This document shows, piece after piece, positions 37,101-47,598 of a DNA stretch of 64,000 bases. The DNA is from Hydractinia symbiolongicarpus. Its lineage: Eukaryota > Cnidaria > Hydrozoa > Anthoathecata > Hydractiniidae. Under the pieces are notes generated by a model. It did not search any database. It had not been told where the DNA came from and saw only the letters and a list, made by a program, of their open reading frames with translations. Positions within the stretch are counted from its first letter, which is position 1; the number at the start of each line of letters is the position of its first letter. The DNA is taken from the NCBI RefSeq assembly GCF_029227915.1, contig NC_079876.1, forward strand, positions 32,531,828 through 32,595,827. Direction: 5' to 3'. A program made the position numbers and the translations under genes.

Positions 37101-38261
37101 TAATCGCTCTTAATACTAGGTCAGGGTGTCAATAAAAGTTCACATTGAAATAATTTTGTACATATGTACATTTGCATCATTGTACTCTGTCTCATTTTGA
37201 CAATATTCATTGTCAGGAAATTGGTTAGATGTGGTTCCATATATAAAATTTGAACATTTTAGATATTAAATTTTACATTCTTGCAGATTTCCTTGTAGAA
37301 CCAACTTGGTCTGAAAAATCTAAAGAGTTCTGGATACTTACGTTTTCCGCATCGGTTGCATTCATTTCGTCTTGCAAAATTCAAATTTTGACAACTACAA
37401 AAAATATTAATTTTTTTATTTGTTATTTATCCAATAATCCCTAATTGTACAGAAAACCATTCTTCATCAATTTAGGCTTTTTAGTTATACAAAAAAATTG
37501 TGCCTAAAATTTCATTGACTTCAAAGGGGAAGTTCGGTTTAAAAAAAATAATAGATTCTAACAAACATAACTAAAAAACATAACAAAACTTTTAAAGCAT
37601 TCTGGTTCTAAATGTCAAGAACATATATAAAATCCAGAGCCTTTTGGCAAGGTACCACTTCTTTTTATATAATGTAGCTATTTTTTCAGAGCTCTTTATT
37701 TTTTACGCACTGGGAATCTGATAAGAGACTATGCGATTTTTTCTTTCATTATTATCTTTGTCTTTCGTCGTCAGCTTTTCGTTCTCTACCTCCTTATTTT
37801 CCTTGCTCCCCTTATCTTTTTCTGTCTTTTTATTATCGCTACTTCGATTTGTATAGCCGCTGAAAGCACAGTTATATATAAATAATAAAAATGTAATCCC
37901 CAACACCGAACTTTGTTTTTTGAACTATCAAACGTCATAGTTCCAACTCGACTCAGCCTTCATAAAATATAGAAGGGTCCATATACGGATGTGCTTTTAC
38001 GCGTGTTTAACACAGATTATTTCAGTAAAAAGAGGGTTTCACTTGAAAGGAATTATAGTATCCATTTTTTTTTTTTATGTGACTATTGATTATGAAAATA
38101 TAATTTTTGACCGAACTTCCCCTTTAGGGTTCTTAGTTTAAAATATGAAGTACAGTACATGCCCATTGTGAATGTTACAGACTAAAATTTGAATCCATTT
38201 TAACTTACCTTCCCTCGTCACAGATCCAGTCACCTTCAGACACCTTTAATTTGCCAGACAT
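25114..38261 (-). CDS. ZRANB2: ZRANB2: RanBP2-type zinc-finger splicing factor with acidic and RS domains
   Basis: Twelve exons join in phase to 280 aa: 38261-38209, 37394-37342, 36759-36654, 35108-35026, 34591-34515, 34423-34376, 34156-34124, 33137-33049, 28807-28775, 28007-27963, 26599-26552, 25288-25114. Zinc finger 1 (residues 11-33) has W12 and Cys 14, 19, 30, 33. Finger 2 (66-86) has W67 and Cys 69, 72, 83, 86. In this family these fingers bind single-stranded RNA with GGU motifs resembling 5' splice sites. Family matches also include KGLFSANDWQC, GYGGGFKENENV and EFGRKKKKFRGK-type sequence. Exon 8 is acidic (EEEEEDDDDDDD) then VDLSKYDLSGSDD. Exons 10-12 encode an Arg/Ser-rich tail with SPRRRSRSP repeats. 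It is nuclear, acting in alternative splicing. Introns hold a Helitron-like element, inverted-repeat elements and the PPCDC gene. Confidence 0.97.
25936..26508 (-). CDS. PPCDC: Phosphopantothenoylcysteine decarboxylase, intronless
   Basis: Complete 190-aa single-exon ORF. The enzyme is an FMN flavoprotein that decarboxylates 4'-phosphopantothenoylcysteine to 4'-phosphopantetheine in coenzyme A synthesis. HFCD family marks: N-terminal LLLACTGSVATIKLPLLLKK, active-site His 78 in ILHIKLTKWAD, SPLGANTLAKLANGLCDNLL, the PAMN motif (127-130) followed by TFMW, and the catalytic Cys 163 in LACGDTGIGAMAE. Length matches the animal enzyme. It is nested, same strand, in the last ZRANB2 intron (26551-25289). 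Its ATG lies only 44 bases after the ZRANB2 exon 11 donor, so it must use an internal promoter, an alternative ZRANB2 transcript or trans-splicing. GCAGTTTTAG, about 20 bases before the ATG, could be an acceptor. Lack of introns may mean an old retrocopy, but all key residues are intact. Confidence 0.96.
   Translation of the reverse strand: MVFNLLLACTGSVATIKLPLLLKKIEQRFQNVSIRLVLTRSGEFFVKKDVEEIENIASIYRDSDEWNEWSKIGDEILHIKLTKWADAMLISPLGANTLAKLANGLCDNLLTCLCRAWNFEKPIFFAPAMNTFMWNHPITKQHTDTLIGWGYEMIAPISKTLACGDTGIGAMAEVDTLVEHLTKLFHDRPC
28824..29546 (+). mobile_element. Non-autonomous Helitron-like element in ZRANB2 intron
   Basis: Starts TCTCTTATAATAATAC after an A and ends CTCGACTAG before a T. A terminal hairpin (GTGG, ATTTTT, CCAC) precedes the 3' end. 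The internal sequence matches 40581-41985 over long blocks (CAAATAACTTGGAAACGAG, CCCCAAATCCGTTTCGGAA). No helicase or Rep ORF. Its 5' end is only 16 bp from the acceptor side of ZRANB2 exon 9 (28807). Confidence 0.65.
31244..31319. mobile_element. Short MITE-like inverted repeat (CAACCTCG family)
   Basis: 76 bp bounded by CAACCTCGATCCCAGG and its exact inverse CCTGGGATCGAGGTTG. Related ends occur at 44071-44148 and 51180-51320. Confidence 0.7.
31385..31500 (+). mobile_element. Helitron-like fragments joined end to start
   Basis: A degenerate 3' end (CAGTGGATTCTTCC..., then CGGTTAG before a T) abuts a 5'-like start (TATATAATAATACGCCAG, GACAGGCAAAGTGGATGT) shared with the 28824 copy. No matching 3' end was located downstream, so this is a fragment. 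Confidence 0.4.
35309..36493. mobile_element. Inverted-repeat DNA element (about 1.2 kb) in ZRANB2 intron 3
   Basis: Terminal inverted repeats TATTTTCCGGTATATAA then CCCGC at the left or ACCGC at the right. The motif GCGGGTTATAC recurs inside both ends (direct at the left and 36405-36470). A 128-codon minus-strand ORF (36081-36467) overlaps the right end and has no recognisable domain, so it is not called as a gene. Target duplication is not clear. Confidence 0.65.
37523..38125. mobile_element. Inverted-repeat element (603 bp) in ZRANB2 intron 1
   Basis: Ends AAAGGGGAAGTTCGGT and its exact inverse ACCGAACTTCCCCTTT. It contains a 67-codon minus-strand ORF with a hydrophobic start and a Lys/Glu-rich rest that is probably fortuitous. 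The right end lies about 85 bp from the ZRANB2 exon 1 donor. Confidence 0.7.
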
Positions 38262-39004
38262 ATTTTAGTCTCTTTTATATATAAAAATATTGTATAATCA
38301 TTACACACATTTAAAAATAAAATATATATATATAAAAAGTACATACGCAATTTTTTAATAAAGTTGTTTACACCTGATCAAAACTGTATGGGTCAAATAA
38401 GTTTGCAGGGCTTGAAATCTGACCCAGTTTTGGGCACATCTTTTATGCTCATCAATTCTATGCAAGTCTATAAGTCTCAGAGACTGGTTGGTGTCCTTCC
38501 ATTAATATACACTCCTGCCACTAGGAAAGTTTTGCCTACACATTTTTGTTTATAAACAAAGTAATTTTTAAAATATATAAATATTCTTAGCAATTTCCGT
38601 TTTGTTCGGTTCCGTTTTGTTGTCTGGGGAATCAGCACACCCGTAAGAACACATAGACCAAATTGGCTTTTTATGCTAATTTATAGATTTTTGGAAATAC
38701 AAAATTGAAAATGCACTTGAATTTTTTTTACTTGTTATACTTTGTTAAAGCTTCAACCCTTGAAATTAGAATTTAATAAAATACATTTCAACTGATTTGT
38801 GTCAGCATTGCGTCAGCAATTTTTTTTGTAGTGAAATTTTTTAGCTGGCAATAACTTTTGTCATTCACCTTTTATCAGAGCTACCTCTCATAATTTCGAT
38901 GCATCGACCCCCTAAGACAATGACAAATGGGAGTTGGCATACCTTCCGGATGGTAAAATTTGTTAGTTTAATAGTACACTGCCAACTGGCTTTTTATGTT
39001 TAGA

Positions 39005-39735
39005 GATTAATTCATTAGGTTAGGGCATCATTAGGTTGTATATTGCTGAAGTCACCAGTAACATGCTTCAAAAATGCTTCTCACTGGCACAGTTTAACAT
39101 GAAGCAAAACTGTACAGGAGACTCAATTTGTTAAAGTCTTCTGGACTTCTTTTAATACGATATACAATCTTTTCGATTATTATTACTAGACATATTTGAT
39201 TTCTCTTTACCTTTTTAAAAAGATTTTTTAAACTTTATTCAACATGTTTTTTCTTTGCTATTACATTATAAGAACATTCGTCCAAAAGCTGTCTTAAGGT
39301 ACAGGACACCTGACCTCTCCCATGTTCTGGTTGTATTTAACTTGCATGGGTACGCACTCTTCTCGCAGTATTCTCTGTGACGATGAAGGTCAGACTGACT
39401 TGTGGTATGGTTCCAAATGGTCTTCCGTCTTTTGTTTAAGTCTCAGTGTAATGCACCAGCCGAGCATAAGAGTGTCAGCATGAAGAAAAGGGGCCAACTG
39501 TAATGTTCTCTATACCTTACATTCTTCATAATAACACCAACCATTTTTGATTGTAGCATTCATTAGATTTGTGATTTTGGTGGCGCTCAAGACCAGCCTA
39601 ATGGCTTAACTTACTGAAAATTAAATGTAATTAATTTGTAGTCACAATGAGTGAAAGTAGCTCAAACAAAACCGAATTATTGTTATTTAAAAATTTCACA
39701 ACAAAATTATGTCTGCAATTTTTTTGCTGACGCAA
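39005..39735. repeat. Dispersed repeat, copy A
   Basis: Matches 53760-54412 in the opposite orientation over several hundred bases, for example CAGTGTAATGCACCAGCCGA here beside TCGGCTGGTGCATTACACTG there, and AGGAGACTCAATTTGTT beside AACAATTGAGTCTCCT. Copy A has about 90 extra bases near 39560-39650. No ends or coding frame are recognised. Confidence 0.8.
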
Positions 39736-40580
39736 CTACGATATCTTCGTATTTTACCTCCCACTTTACAAAATGAAATCAAAAATGAAATTAACTGTAT
39801 TACAAACATATTGGTTTTTTTTATTATTTTGATTTATTGACAAGATATTCATCACCATTTTTTATTTGTAAATAATACCTTCGCTGGAAAGCATCAAACA
39901 TCAACTACCAGATAGAAATTGATTCAGCGGTATGCTAGATTTTTACATACAGTTATAAATACAAAATCCTTGTTTTTTCAAATATTTCTGACATGATTTC
40001 TAAGATGAGTTTTTAACAAGCACTGAAGATGAGTAATAACTTGTTTTGCTACTTCCCTTACAAGACTACAAGAAGAGTTCCCACATAAAATGTGTTGCAC
40101 GCTTTACCTTTAGGTGGTAAAAAAGATCATTAAACTGAAATTAATTCAGACTCTAGCTGGAAAATCTTCTTTAACAAAGGCCATGGAAGTAGAAGTATAT
40201 AAAAGTTTTGTAGTGAACCATGTTACCAACATTGTTCCCAGGGCCTTACCCAGGGCCTTTCAAATGCATAGATCGGGCAGACTGAGATTAAAAATATTGC
40301 CATAGGATTTCTGCCTGTGTTGATAAAAACCTTTGGTGAGAAGTGCTTTTCAAAAGGAGTATTGACTATTGAACACACGCAGTTCTTCCAGTAACAATTC
40401 TATTATTCTTATGCAAGATGGTAGCACAAGAAGAACTTTATAATCATTACCAAAATTAAACTTGTTGTAATCATTTACTATTTTCTGAGTTATCCCGTAA
40501 CCAGTTCTAAGGCAACATGGTTTATGGTGCCTTTTGCCATCCAGGAGACGACGTCAATCTGGTCTTAAACAAAAAAAATA

Positions 40581-41985
40581 TCTTATATAATAATTTGGAG
40601 TGCTTGTAACGGTCATAGTGGGTGTGTTCCTTTTCTTTTGAAGTTGCAGAAAAAGTATGTCTTAAATGTTAAATTTTATGTCTTTATGGTGCGATGTCAA
40701 TAACACTACTTTAACGTCAATATCATATATAAAATTAATGAAACCATTACTAAAATTGTGAGGGCAAATAACTTGGAAACGAGGTGGGGAAGGCAATGAT
40801 TTTTCACCACGTAGGTAACTAGGAACCACCTAGGACTAATTTGGGTAATTTTCCTAAACCTGGATCCCCAAATCCGTTTCGGAAGGGACAGGTCAATATT
40901 GATCAGCATTCCAAGATCTATGCGATAAAGGCAACGGGTAAATAAATTTCTAAAAAATAATTTTCGTCTTGTTGCAGGTCTTTGCTGACATCAGAAAAAT
41001 TTCTAAATTTCCTTATATCTCATCTTGGAGGAAAGAATACGGAAGGAGAAACAACTTCATTTCTGTACGCTTTAAATGTGTTGAATTTTCTATTGTTTTT
41101 AATTTCAAAAGAATCAGTGCGTGAGGTGCTCGACCGAGTCTTTTTCGCAACAAAATGATCAAATTCCATATTCTCTTTTAATAGGGGCTAACTTTTTTGT
41201 GACTGCAACACGCTGCAGGCACGTGATATTTGTATGGAAAGTGTGCCTAATATAAGTCGGTAAGCATTGCTGTTAAAAACTTCAACAATACGTTTGGAAA
41301 TAAGCGTTTAACCGTGATATTAAACTATTTTTGCAGGCTTGAGTATACCACTTTGATCATGAAAAACAATATAGATAGAATATGCGCTGGATGAGTGCCG
41401 ACAAAATGTGTGCTGGAATAACGTTTATTCTAACTAAAGAAATAACTTCTTATAACAGAACGTCGTTTTAAAACGAGATATAAACTATATATAAACTATA
41501 TATTTTGTTTACAAAAGTGTCGAGCATGTGCTTCCTCGCTAATTATGTTAACATAAAAACAAAAGAAATTTTACCGATTTCAATATGGCTTTTTGTTTTG
41601 ATAGTATTATCAAATTTATCATCAAATTATCTAATTGTTTTTATAACCAATCATAGTTGCGAATTGTTATTCACGAATAATTTAGTCACACAATCGCCAA
41701 AATTTCAAATTAAGTTTCTATACAGGCACCTGCTAGAACCTCATGCAGTGTTTCAATAGAATTAAAAGAGTTGTTTCTCCTTCCGTATTCTTTCCTCCAA
41801 GATCTCATCAACCATCCGTTGTAAACATATATGATCCTATACATTATTTTAAGAAGCGTTCCAAGCTCTACACATTGGAAGCAACATGTAAACAAATTTC
41901 GAAAAAATATTTTTGTATATGCAAAAATATGTCATCTTAAACAATCTATTTCTGCATGGATTTTTCCACTGCCCTTATCGACTAG
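40581..41985 (+). mobile_element. Helitron-like element with a nested inverted-repeat insertion
   Basis: Begins TCTTATATAATAATTTGG after an A and ends TATCGACTAG before a T, with a short hairpin (TGG, ATTTT, CCA) upstream of the end. It is homologous to 28824-29546 on both sides of the 778-bp insertion at 41024-41801. Without the insertion and its duplicated target it would be about 620 bp. Confidence 0.65.
41024..41801. mobile_element. 778-bp element with 33-bp perfect terminal inverted repeats
   Basis: Both ends are CTTGGAGGAAAGAATACGGA followed by AGGAGAAACAACT, a perfect 33-bp inverted repeat. It is flanked by ATCTCAT at 41017-41023 and 41802-41808, a 7-bp target duplication inside the Helitron-like element. 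No transposase is encoded. The superfamily is not assigned; TIR sequence and TSD length do not match one I can name. Confidence 0.85.
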
Positions 41986-42083
41986 TTTTCACATAATGAC
42001 ACCTTTCAATGAAAAAGCATGTTGCAAACGCAAGGAAATGTAGCTTCATATCTGCTTTATTATTTGGAATTCTGCTTAATAAA

Positions 42084-42690
42084 CAGTACGGGATCTTTCC
42101 CAGATCGGGGTAAATAACCCGATCAAGTGAGTGCGCAACCACCCGATTGGGAGAGACTTACCTGAATCGAGTAAGTATTTTTCTTGCTTAAAATTGCTTT
42201 TTTAAATGACAAACTGCTGGCCGAAAGTGCAATCAGTCATGAACTTATTTTGCGCCGTTTCACAGATTAAAAAAATTCATCGTGCTGTTCCAACGCTATT
42301 GATGATTTCTTAAGTTGGATAGACTACATGGTGCATATTTTCAGTCTAGGTTGCATATGCTGTGCCTCTGAAGCTCATTTTAGTTGTCTTATAGACATGT
42401 GCTTGGAATTAGTTTAGTTAGAAGCCAGTATAGCAAGCAATATAGATAAAAATGTGCGTATTTTTTATCATATCTGACACGAAGTATAGTAGAGAAATAT
42501 TGATATCTTCAACATAGCTACTTAGCTGTCTCTAGAGCTTAAGCTGACTAGATGCTAGGCAAGAACTAAGTCTCTCCCAGGCACTTTGGGTTTGTTTATG
42601 TATTTAGCTAGCTAAAAATTTGCCGACTCACTCGATCAAGTGGTTAACTCATTGGGGGCACTCACCCGTTCGAGGAAGGATCCCGTACTG
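42084..42690. mobile_element. Inverted-repeat element with CAGTACGGGATC ends
   Basis: Left CAGTACGGGATCTTTCC, right inverse CAGTACGGGATCCTTCC, about 607 bp apart. Motifs such as CGATCAAGTG, GAGTGC and AGTCTCTCCC recur in inverted pairs inside. No ORF and no convincing target duplication. Confidence 0.7.
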
Positions 42691-42795
42691 ATGTTATTTA
42701 AATTGTAAATTATTTACAAAGTATAGATATAGCTAGCCCTAAGCTAGATAAGACAGAAAATAAACTTTCTTTAAAGTGGTAGGTAAGCTTAGGAG

Positions 42796-43015
42796 CCGTC
42801 GACAAACAGTTTTCATTTCCGTTAACGGCAAATTGGCCGTTGGGGGAGAGGGGGGAAGGGGTAATGCATCATCCGTTAAACATATAAAAATGGGGACGGA
42901 TTTCACTTTCTGACCTTTTCTATTTTTTTAGGGAAAGTGAAAAAAATTTAACAAATCACAAAAGTCTAGCGGCCAATTTGCCGTTAACGGAGACAAAAAC
43001 TGTTTGTTGACAGGC
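42796..43015. mobile_element. MITE-like palindromic element, about 220 bp
   Basis: Long imperfect inverted repeat: GACAAACAGTTTT, TTAACGGCAAATTGGCCG at the left and the inverse (CGGCCAATTTGCCGTTAACG, then AAAACTGTTTGTTGAC) at the right. The short centre holds a G-rich run. Confidence 0.75.
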
Positions 43016-43187
43016 CCTGTTAGCAGGCTTTACTAATTTTAGTGTCTCTTTCTTTTTTTCCGTTTAGCTAACATTTTCAATTGTTTATTTTTTTGCCTGT
43101 AGCTACATACTTTCATCCATTCCTGTGAGAAATAAATGTCCATTGTAAACAAGTGGCAGCTATATGTTGGATCAGGCATTTAAGCTT

Positions 43188-43567
43188 GGTTCCCACTGTG
43201 GTTTAAGTGTGTTAAGTATGTTTTAAATAAGATTTAAAGTTAAACCATAATGTGAATGTGTTCGTGTTTTAAAATTTTTGCCATGAAACCTGTTTAAACC
43301 ACAGATAAAATAAAACTTTAGATCAAAAAAATTTGATATTGTGGTTTAAATGCTGAAGGAGTTTTCAACGATTTTAGGGTACATTTTGTGCATTTTCACG
43401 TTAAGACAGAAAAGGGAATAAAAAATGGCAGAAAAAAACTTAGTTTAGTACAGGAAGAGAATCTTAGCGTACTTATTCGCCAATATCCAGTGATTTTTGA
43501 TAAATCACACAAAGGGTACCAAGACGGAAACGCTACATGTTTTTGCTTTTAAAACACAGTGGGAATG
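43188..43567. mobile_element. Possible MITE with TTCCCACTGTG ends
   Basis: TTCCCACTGTGGTTTAA at the left faces TTAAAACACAGTGGGAA at the right. Matching stops after about 17 bases. No coding capacity. Confidence 0.4.
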
Positions 43568-43668
43568 CTCAGGTTTTATTTTAAACTATCTAACCAACAT
43601 CTAACAAAGGAAATATAGAACGCGTAAGAGAGAACCAGCTAACTAGTCAGCAAGAAGGGGGGGAAACA

Positions 43669-44056
43669 ATGCAATCTGGTTTTCTGTTTCAGTCTTTTCC
43701 TGTCACTTATCCTCTTTCGCATCTTGTATTAAGCGATGGTCAAATATGTTACGACACCTTAGAAAAAATTGCTTTGCAATTAATTCAGGTAAGTGTGCTT
43801 TTTTACTACAATTGTTCCGTGCTAAGTTGGATTACATACTTGGCGTGGGATAAAAATGAACTCCTCCTTGGGGTTAAGACACGAATCAATAAAAAAAAAG
43901 GGTCGAATGATGGATCTTGACACTCATGTGTATAAATGAATGTGTGGCCAGTTATCCAGGTAAATTACTAATTATTTTGAGTTTGTAAAGAAATTTTCCG
44001 ATGTACTTGATAATCCCGACAAGGCGTTTTTTGACATAAGTAAAAAATCTCCATAA
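43669..44056 (+). CDS. Candidate two-exon small protein (64 aa), unknown family
   Basis: Exon 1 from ATG 43669 to 43788 ends at a near-consensus donor (ATTCAG then GTAAGTG). Exon 2 could be 43982-44056 after a TTATTTTGAG acceptor and ends in TAA. The product includes MQSGFLFQSFPVTYPLSHLV, DGQICYDTLEKIALQLIQ and FVKKFSDVLDNPDKAFFDIS. It looks protein-like (amphipathic helices) but matches no family I recognise. It could also be the first exon of a longer gene. A MITE ends about 100 bp upstream and a CAACCTCG MITE starts 15 bp downstream. Confidence 0.4.
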
Positions 44057-44070
44057 ATATTTTTAAAATA

Positions 44071-44148
44071 CAACCTCGTCCCAGGGCTTGCTAGACTTTT
44101 ATGGCGATCCAAATACAAATAGCCTAACTAGCCTTGGGGACGAGGTTG
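44071..44148. mobile_element. Short MITE (CAACCTCGTCCC family)
   Basis: 78 bp bounded by CAACCTCGTCCCAGGGC and the inverse CCTTGGGGACGAGGTTG. Confidence 0.7.
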
Positions 44149-44584
44149 CTCAAAATTGTCTAGTGTGTAAGTGATACAAACCGATCATTCCAAGCCAGCC
44201 GTGTTTGATCCTGATGAAATGAAATTTAATAGTATAGATTGATATTAATCTGATTGATTCTAAGAAAAAAATGAATGTTACTGTTAATTGTAATTGAATT
44301 GTCGTTGCAAAGATTATTATTGTCCATACTTGAAGCCAACTCAAACTTTTCACATGTGGGAATATTGAAATGAGTTAACTTGGAAATCACAACTGGAAAT
44401 AAACGAATCACTTCATTAAAAACTTATCAAATTATCGCACATCAAATTAAGTGGTTTTACAAAAAAAAAAAGAGATTATTTTAGAAGCATGAAATAAGTG
44501 CCGTTTCTGGTAATCGTAAATTTAAAAAAATCGTTTATTTAAATGTAAAAAATGTATCTCTTTATAATGCAACATGATTATAAT

Positions 44585-44761
44585 CTACTTCAACAGGTCC
44601 ATAACATTGTAATCGTCACGTCTTGTAATCTTCAGCAATCCAATCTCTTCTTTCGCCTTTTTCACGTAATTGACTTTCAGTAATTTAAGTGATTCTGTTT
44701 CGTTACTCATGTGCCATTCATTATTACTGGAGAAAATCCAGTTTTTGTTGGGAAATAGTGT
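44585..44761 (-). CDS. Candidate terminal exon of an unknown gene
   Basis: On the minus strand an excellent acceptor (GCTTTCTCTCAG) is followed by 58 codons and TAG: TLFPNKNWIFSSNNEW, MSNETESLKLLKVNYVKKAK, EEIGLLKITRRDDYNVMDLL and a final Lys. The mix of charged and aromatic residues is typical of real protein, but I do not recognise the family. Upstream exons should lie to the right; the next several kb are filled with transposons and none was found. It may be a remnant or part of a gene with a very long intron. Confidence 0.45.
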   Translation of the reverse strand, partial: TLFPNKNWIFSSNNEWHMSNETESLKLLKVNYVKKAKEEIGLLKITRRDDYNVMDLLK

Positions 44762-44823
44762 CTGAGAGAAAGCGAAAGAAGTGATGCATATTTTTTAATT
44801 GAGATAATAATGTAAACAATATA

Positions 44824-45653
44824 CAGTAGAGTCTCCATAACTCGAACCTCTATTACTCGAACGTCTCCTTAACTCGAACGAAATCGTTGGCACCGTGAAA
44901 GTTTTCTAATAAACTCTTATAAAAAAACCTCTACTACTCAAACCTCCATAACTCGAATGTTCCCTTAAGTCGAACAGATTATTTTGTCCCTTGAAGGTTT
45001 TTGACTCCATAACTCGAATTTTGTAGCATTTTGAAAAAAATTGATAAGTTTTCCTGATCATTTAACTCTTTATCATTTTCATATTTTAATGTTTACGTGT
45101 GTTGTGGGCCTTATATTGTTCGAATGCATGATTCGAATGTTTTGTTTGTGTTTCGAACGACAACGCTTTCTTAACCAATTTTCAAAAACAGAATTTCATA
45201 GCAATCTTACAATGGCGTCTGTGGCAGGGTCAAAAAGAAGTAAAGCCGATAACAAGTCCTGTAAAATAAAATACAGTACCCTCAAAGAGCTTGAAAAAGG
45301 AACTGCTCCAAAGCGTTTTCTCGAAATTTGGAGAAGAAATGTTGGCTTCCCTAAAGGACTTAAATAAAAGCATCAAACGAGAGATTATGATGATACTTGT
45401 AAACAATCAATTATAACTGATTTTTTTCAAAAAATTTGAGCAAAAAGCAACTAAAACGCTCTGTTTTTGTATTTCACCAACCCAGAACCCCCAATAAGTA
45501 AGACTACGTACTTAATATACTGTTTTTGTTCATCTGGTAGGCAGATAAGGGAAAAATTTTGAAAAAACTTGAAAACCTCTACTACTCGAACGTCTCCTTA
45601 ACTCGAACGGTTTCCTTTTCCCCCTGGCCGTTCGAGTTATGGAGACTCTTCTG
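44824..45653 (+). mobile_element. Non-autonomous pogo/Tigger derivative (830 bp)
   Basis: Inverted ends CAGTAGAGTCTCCATAACTC at the left and the inverse of CAGAAGAGTCTCCATAACTC at the right. TA flanks at 44822-44823 and 45654-45655. Subterminal ACTCGAAC motifs are repeated. The internal ORF (45041-45367) keeps a remnant of the transposase HTH (KYSTLKELEKGTAPKRFLEI, compare KALKELEKG-type sequence in the 4254 element) and nothing of the catalytic domain. It belongs to a different subfamily from the 4254 element by terminal sequence. Confidence 0.85.
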
Positions 45654-45754
45654 TAGTTACCATTCTTTTTATTCTAAATCATAACTTTAACCCTTGAAAT
45701 CAAATCATTGTTTTTCTGAGCACATGTGTTTTTCTCCTGTTAACCATTATAAAC

Positions 45755-47437
45755 AAATGACGATGATTTTATAGAAACTTGTAACACGTTTTCTCCTCTC
45801 GGCAAAAGTGACCATTCCGTGGTAGAAGTGGTTTTTAAATGTGAAGTGAATGAAATAAGGAAAAAATCTGTTCCACAATATCATAAAGGTGATTATACCA
45901 GTATGGAAAAATTATTCGATGAGCGATTTAATGAATTGATAAGATATACACCAGATGTTAATCTGAGGTGGGATATATTAAGTAAAACTCTCACGTGATA
46001 AATTTATTCCTCGCAGTAAAGTAAATAGCCAAAAGAAACACAAAGCACCTTTGGACAGAAATGCATTAGCCAAACTAAGAAAAAAGCATAAGTTGTGGAA
46101 AAAATATTTACAAACAAGGGATGGACAGGATTATTTAGAATACCGTAAAATAAGCAATCAACTCAGAAATTTAACAAGAAAATGTGTTAAAGCCACAGAA
46201 AAGTCTATATCTAAAGCTGCTAAGAAAAACCCAAAACAGTTCTGGAAATATGTTAACAACAAGCGCAAATCTAAATCAGAAATACCCAGTTTAAAAAGAA
46301 CTGATGGTAAATTAGCTGAGTCAAGTAAAGAAAAAGCCGACACTTTATCAGAATTCTTTGCAAGTGTATTTACATCAGAGCCACCAGGGACTTGGACGCC
46401 AAAGAATAAACCAAACATTGTAAATAGTCTTAGTATTACCATAACAGAAAAAATGGTGTATGACAAGTTATGTAACCTCAATATTTCTAAGTCCCCTGGA
46501 CCCGACAATATGCATCCACGTGTATTGAAAGAGCTTGCAGATGTATTAACGCCAGCAATAACTGAAATTTTTAACAATTCCTTGAGATCTGCAACTGTAC
46601 CTGAGAAATGGAAGTATGCTAATATTAGTGCTATATTCAAAAAAGGAGACAAGAACTTACCAACAAACTACCGTCCTGTAAGTTTAACATCAATTTTATG
46701 TAAAATCCTTGAATCATTTATTAAAGATGCACTCGTGAAATTTTTGTTAGATAATGGTTTGTTGTCTAATAAGCAATATGGGTTTATATCTGGAAGATCC
46801 ACAGTACTACAGCTAATCAAAGTTTTGGATAAGTGGACTGAGATTCTTGATAGAGGGGGAGCAGTAGATGTAATTTATTGTGATTTTGAGGACACAGTGT
46901 CATGTAACACAGTGAATCAATTTAAAATGAAGCTAGACAAATTATGGTCTGATAAAGACCAATTATATTATTATGATCTGGATATTACTAATTTCATATA
47001 TTAGATAGGGAGGAGTGTCTTTGTGAATGGGGTGTTTGAACAATTTTTTTTTTTTTTTTTTTTTTTGAGATTAACCTCACTAATTTCGTTATTATCATAC
47101 TCTTTTCTTGTTTGTTTGTGTTTGTTTGATTGTTTTGCGATCATTATTTTTTTTAATTGCCTTTTTTCAAATTTTATTTATAATCTAAAGCAAAGTTAAA
47201 TATTTTACCAATTACATTTTAAAAAGTATTAAAAATTTAAAATCATAGTATTTCATGCCTGGTACACAGATGTATTCGAAATCGCAGTGTAAATGTATTT
47301 ACTCAACTGACTGAGAAGCCTCCTTGTTCAATTGCTTTTAGGTAGCTGCTATAAGGTTTATTCAAATCTTATCCATGTTCTTTACCGAGCTTCCATTCTT
47401 GTCCAGGGAGTTTATTATTTAATTATTTTTATTTTCT

Positions 47438-47471
<34 letters not shown>

Positions 47472-47530
47472 CTATTTATTATGAGCTGACCCTAGAGGTT
47501 GTTGTAACCTGAAATTATTGTCAGAATACA
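45755..47530 (+). mobile_element. 5'-truncated CR1-like non-LTR retrotransposon with internal deletion
   Basis: Begins in the end of the endonuclease domain (about 45760: PLGKSDHSVVEVVFK), crosses stops near 45997, then runs through the RT ORF at 46051-47004. Two long poly-T runs (47042-47066, 47440-47470) and a short 3' tail with ACTATACTATACTATA follow; the tail could be the element's 3' repeat. End positions are approximate. Confidence 0.75.
46051..47004 (+). pseudogene. CR1-like reverse transcriptase, palm deleted
   Basis: 317-codon open frame. Residues about 1-100 are the linker typical of CR1/L2 proteins (KKNPKQFWKYVNNKRKSKSE, SLKRTDGKLAE, KADTLSEFFASVFTSE). The RT region follows: SKSPGPDNMHPRVLKELAD, YRPVSLTSILCKILE, KQYGFISGRSTVLQLI. 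Motif A starts (VIYCDFE) but jumps at once to C-terminal sequence (NTVNQFKMKLDKLWSD). The YADD box and the rest of the palm are lost. It cannot be active. Confidence 0.85.
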
Positions 47531-47598
47531 CTATACTATACTATAAACTGATTAGATTGGTTGAAATGTTAACTTTGTATGACCGTTTCTATGGTATT

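Noticed and set aside
37703-37906. ORF with a signal-peptide-like start and Lys/Glu-rich body
   Set aside because: Lies entirely inside an inverted-repeat element in ZRANB2 intron 1; low-complexity, no family.
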